A stretch of 38,708 nt of DNA. Origin: Candidatus Levybacteria bacterium CG_4_9_14_0_2_um_filter_35_21. Lineage in GTDB: Bacteria > Patescibacteriota > Microgenomatia > Levybacterales > UBA12049. The stretch is from contig PFRF01000008.1 of NCBI GenBank assembly GCA_002788395.1, positions 1 through 38,708 on the forward strand, in the 5' to 3' direction. Under the pieces are notes generated by a model. That model saw only the letters and a list, made by a program, of their open reading frames with translations. It was not told the DNA's origin and made no database searches. A program made the translations under genes and the position numbers. Numbering within the stretch: position 1 is the first letter of the stretch; every line of letters begins with the position of its first letter. Below are positions 38,238-38,708 of the stretch, piece by piece.

Positions 38238-38708
38238 TTTGTGGGGCTTGCAATAGGTTTAACAGGTAATTATAGGTTTTACGCAGATAACTTTGTCTAT
38301 CTATTTTTACATTTTTAATTTCCAAAATTTCCGGTGCGTCTTTTTTTACTTCTAAGTTAAGATTTTCAACTTTCTGTTTAAGAAAAAAAATAAATACTTT
38401 TCCGGGTGGGGACTTAAATTCTTTATATTTAAACTTTTGGGCAAGAAAACTGACGTTAGGAGTTTTTAGATCGCAATTTAGGCATGAATAAACGTAATAA
38501 TTGATGTTATTAAAATTATTTACGGGTAATTTAATTCGTTTTACGTTTTGATAAAATTGGTATTGCAAAAGATCTTCATCGATTACAGAATCCGGATTTA
38601 TTGCTAAAGTATCGTAGGGAAAAAAATACGGACTAATGCTTTTTGCCAGGTTATATCTAAAGAGGTTAGATAAATTTTGCTCGGTTTTCCAATTTTCTAT
38701 CCGCAAAA
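38233..38708 (-). CDS. Hypothetical protein, probably truncated by the window end
   Basis: Open frame running to the window edge; no family recognised. Confidence 0.5.
   Translation of the reverse strand, partial: LRIENWKTEQNLSNLFRYNLAKSISPYFFPYDTLAINPDSVIDEDLLQYQFYQNVKRIKLPVNNFNNINYYVYSCLNCDLKTPNVSFLAQKFKYKEFKSPPGKVFIFFLKQKVENLNLEVKKDAPEILEIKNVKIDRQSYLRKTYNYLLNLLQAPQI

Noticed and set aside
38121-38318. Plus ORF 38121..38318
   Set aside because: Overlaps 5S rRNA.

Overview
The window looks like a low-GC bacterial chromosome fragment. Its style suggests Patescibacteria/CPR (Microgenomates-like); that placement is inferred, not tested. It carries housekeeping genes: ftsB-like, murI, murD, tgt, trpS, ftsH, stand-alone 5'-3' exonuclease, mutM, pyrH, recF, nnrD, an archaeal-type ATP-dependent DNA ligase, pth, acyP, trxA and trxB. 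It ends with a tRNA-Ala - 23S - 5S operon that has its own promoter and no 16S upstream. Main points of interest: (1) the 23S gene carries three group I introns, at E. coli-equivalent positions 1917, 1931 and 2449. The first two look like paralogues separated by a 14-nt micro-exon, and two of the three encode LAGLIDADG proteins. (2) A minus-strand group I intron splits an initiator-like tRNA(CAT) whose D- and T-loops are both degenerate. Next to it is an HTH/LAGLIDADG-like ORF whose stop codon is supplied by the conserved T8-A9-G10 of a tRNA-Met. (3) A set of short GC-rich or palindromic elements, plus AT-rich 'word' repeats, is inserted in frame in murD, tgt, recF, pth, acyP, nnrD, a Fic gene and a glycosyltransferase. 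(4) In two places a short relic copy of a gene's N-terminus, followed by the same GC-rich element, sits just upstream of the intact gene. All calls come from reading the sequence by eye; no searches or folding were run.
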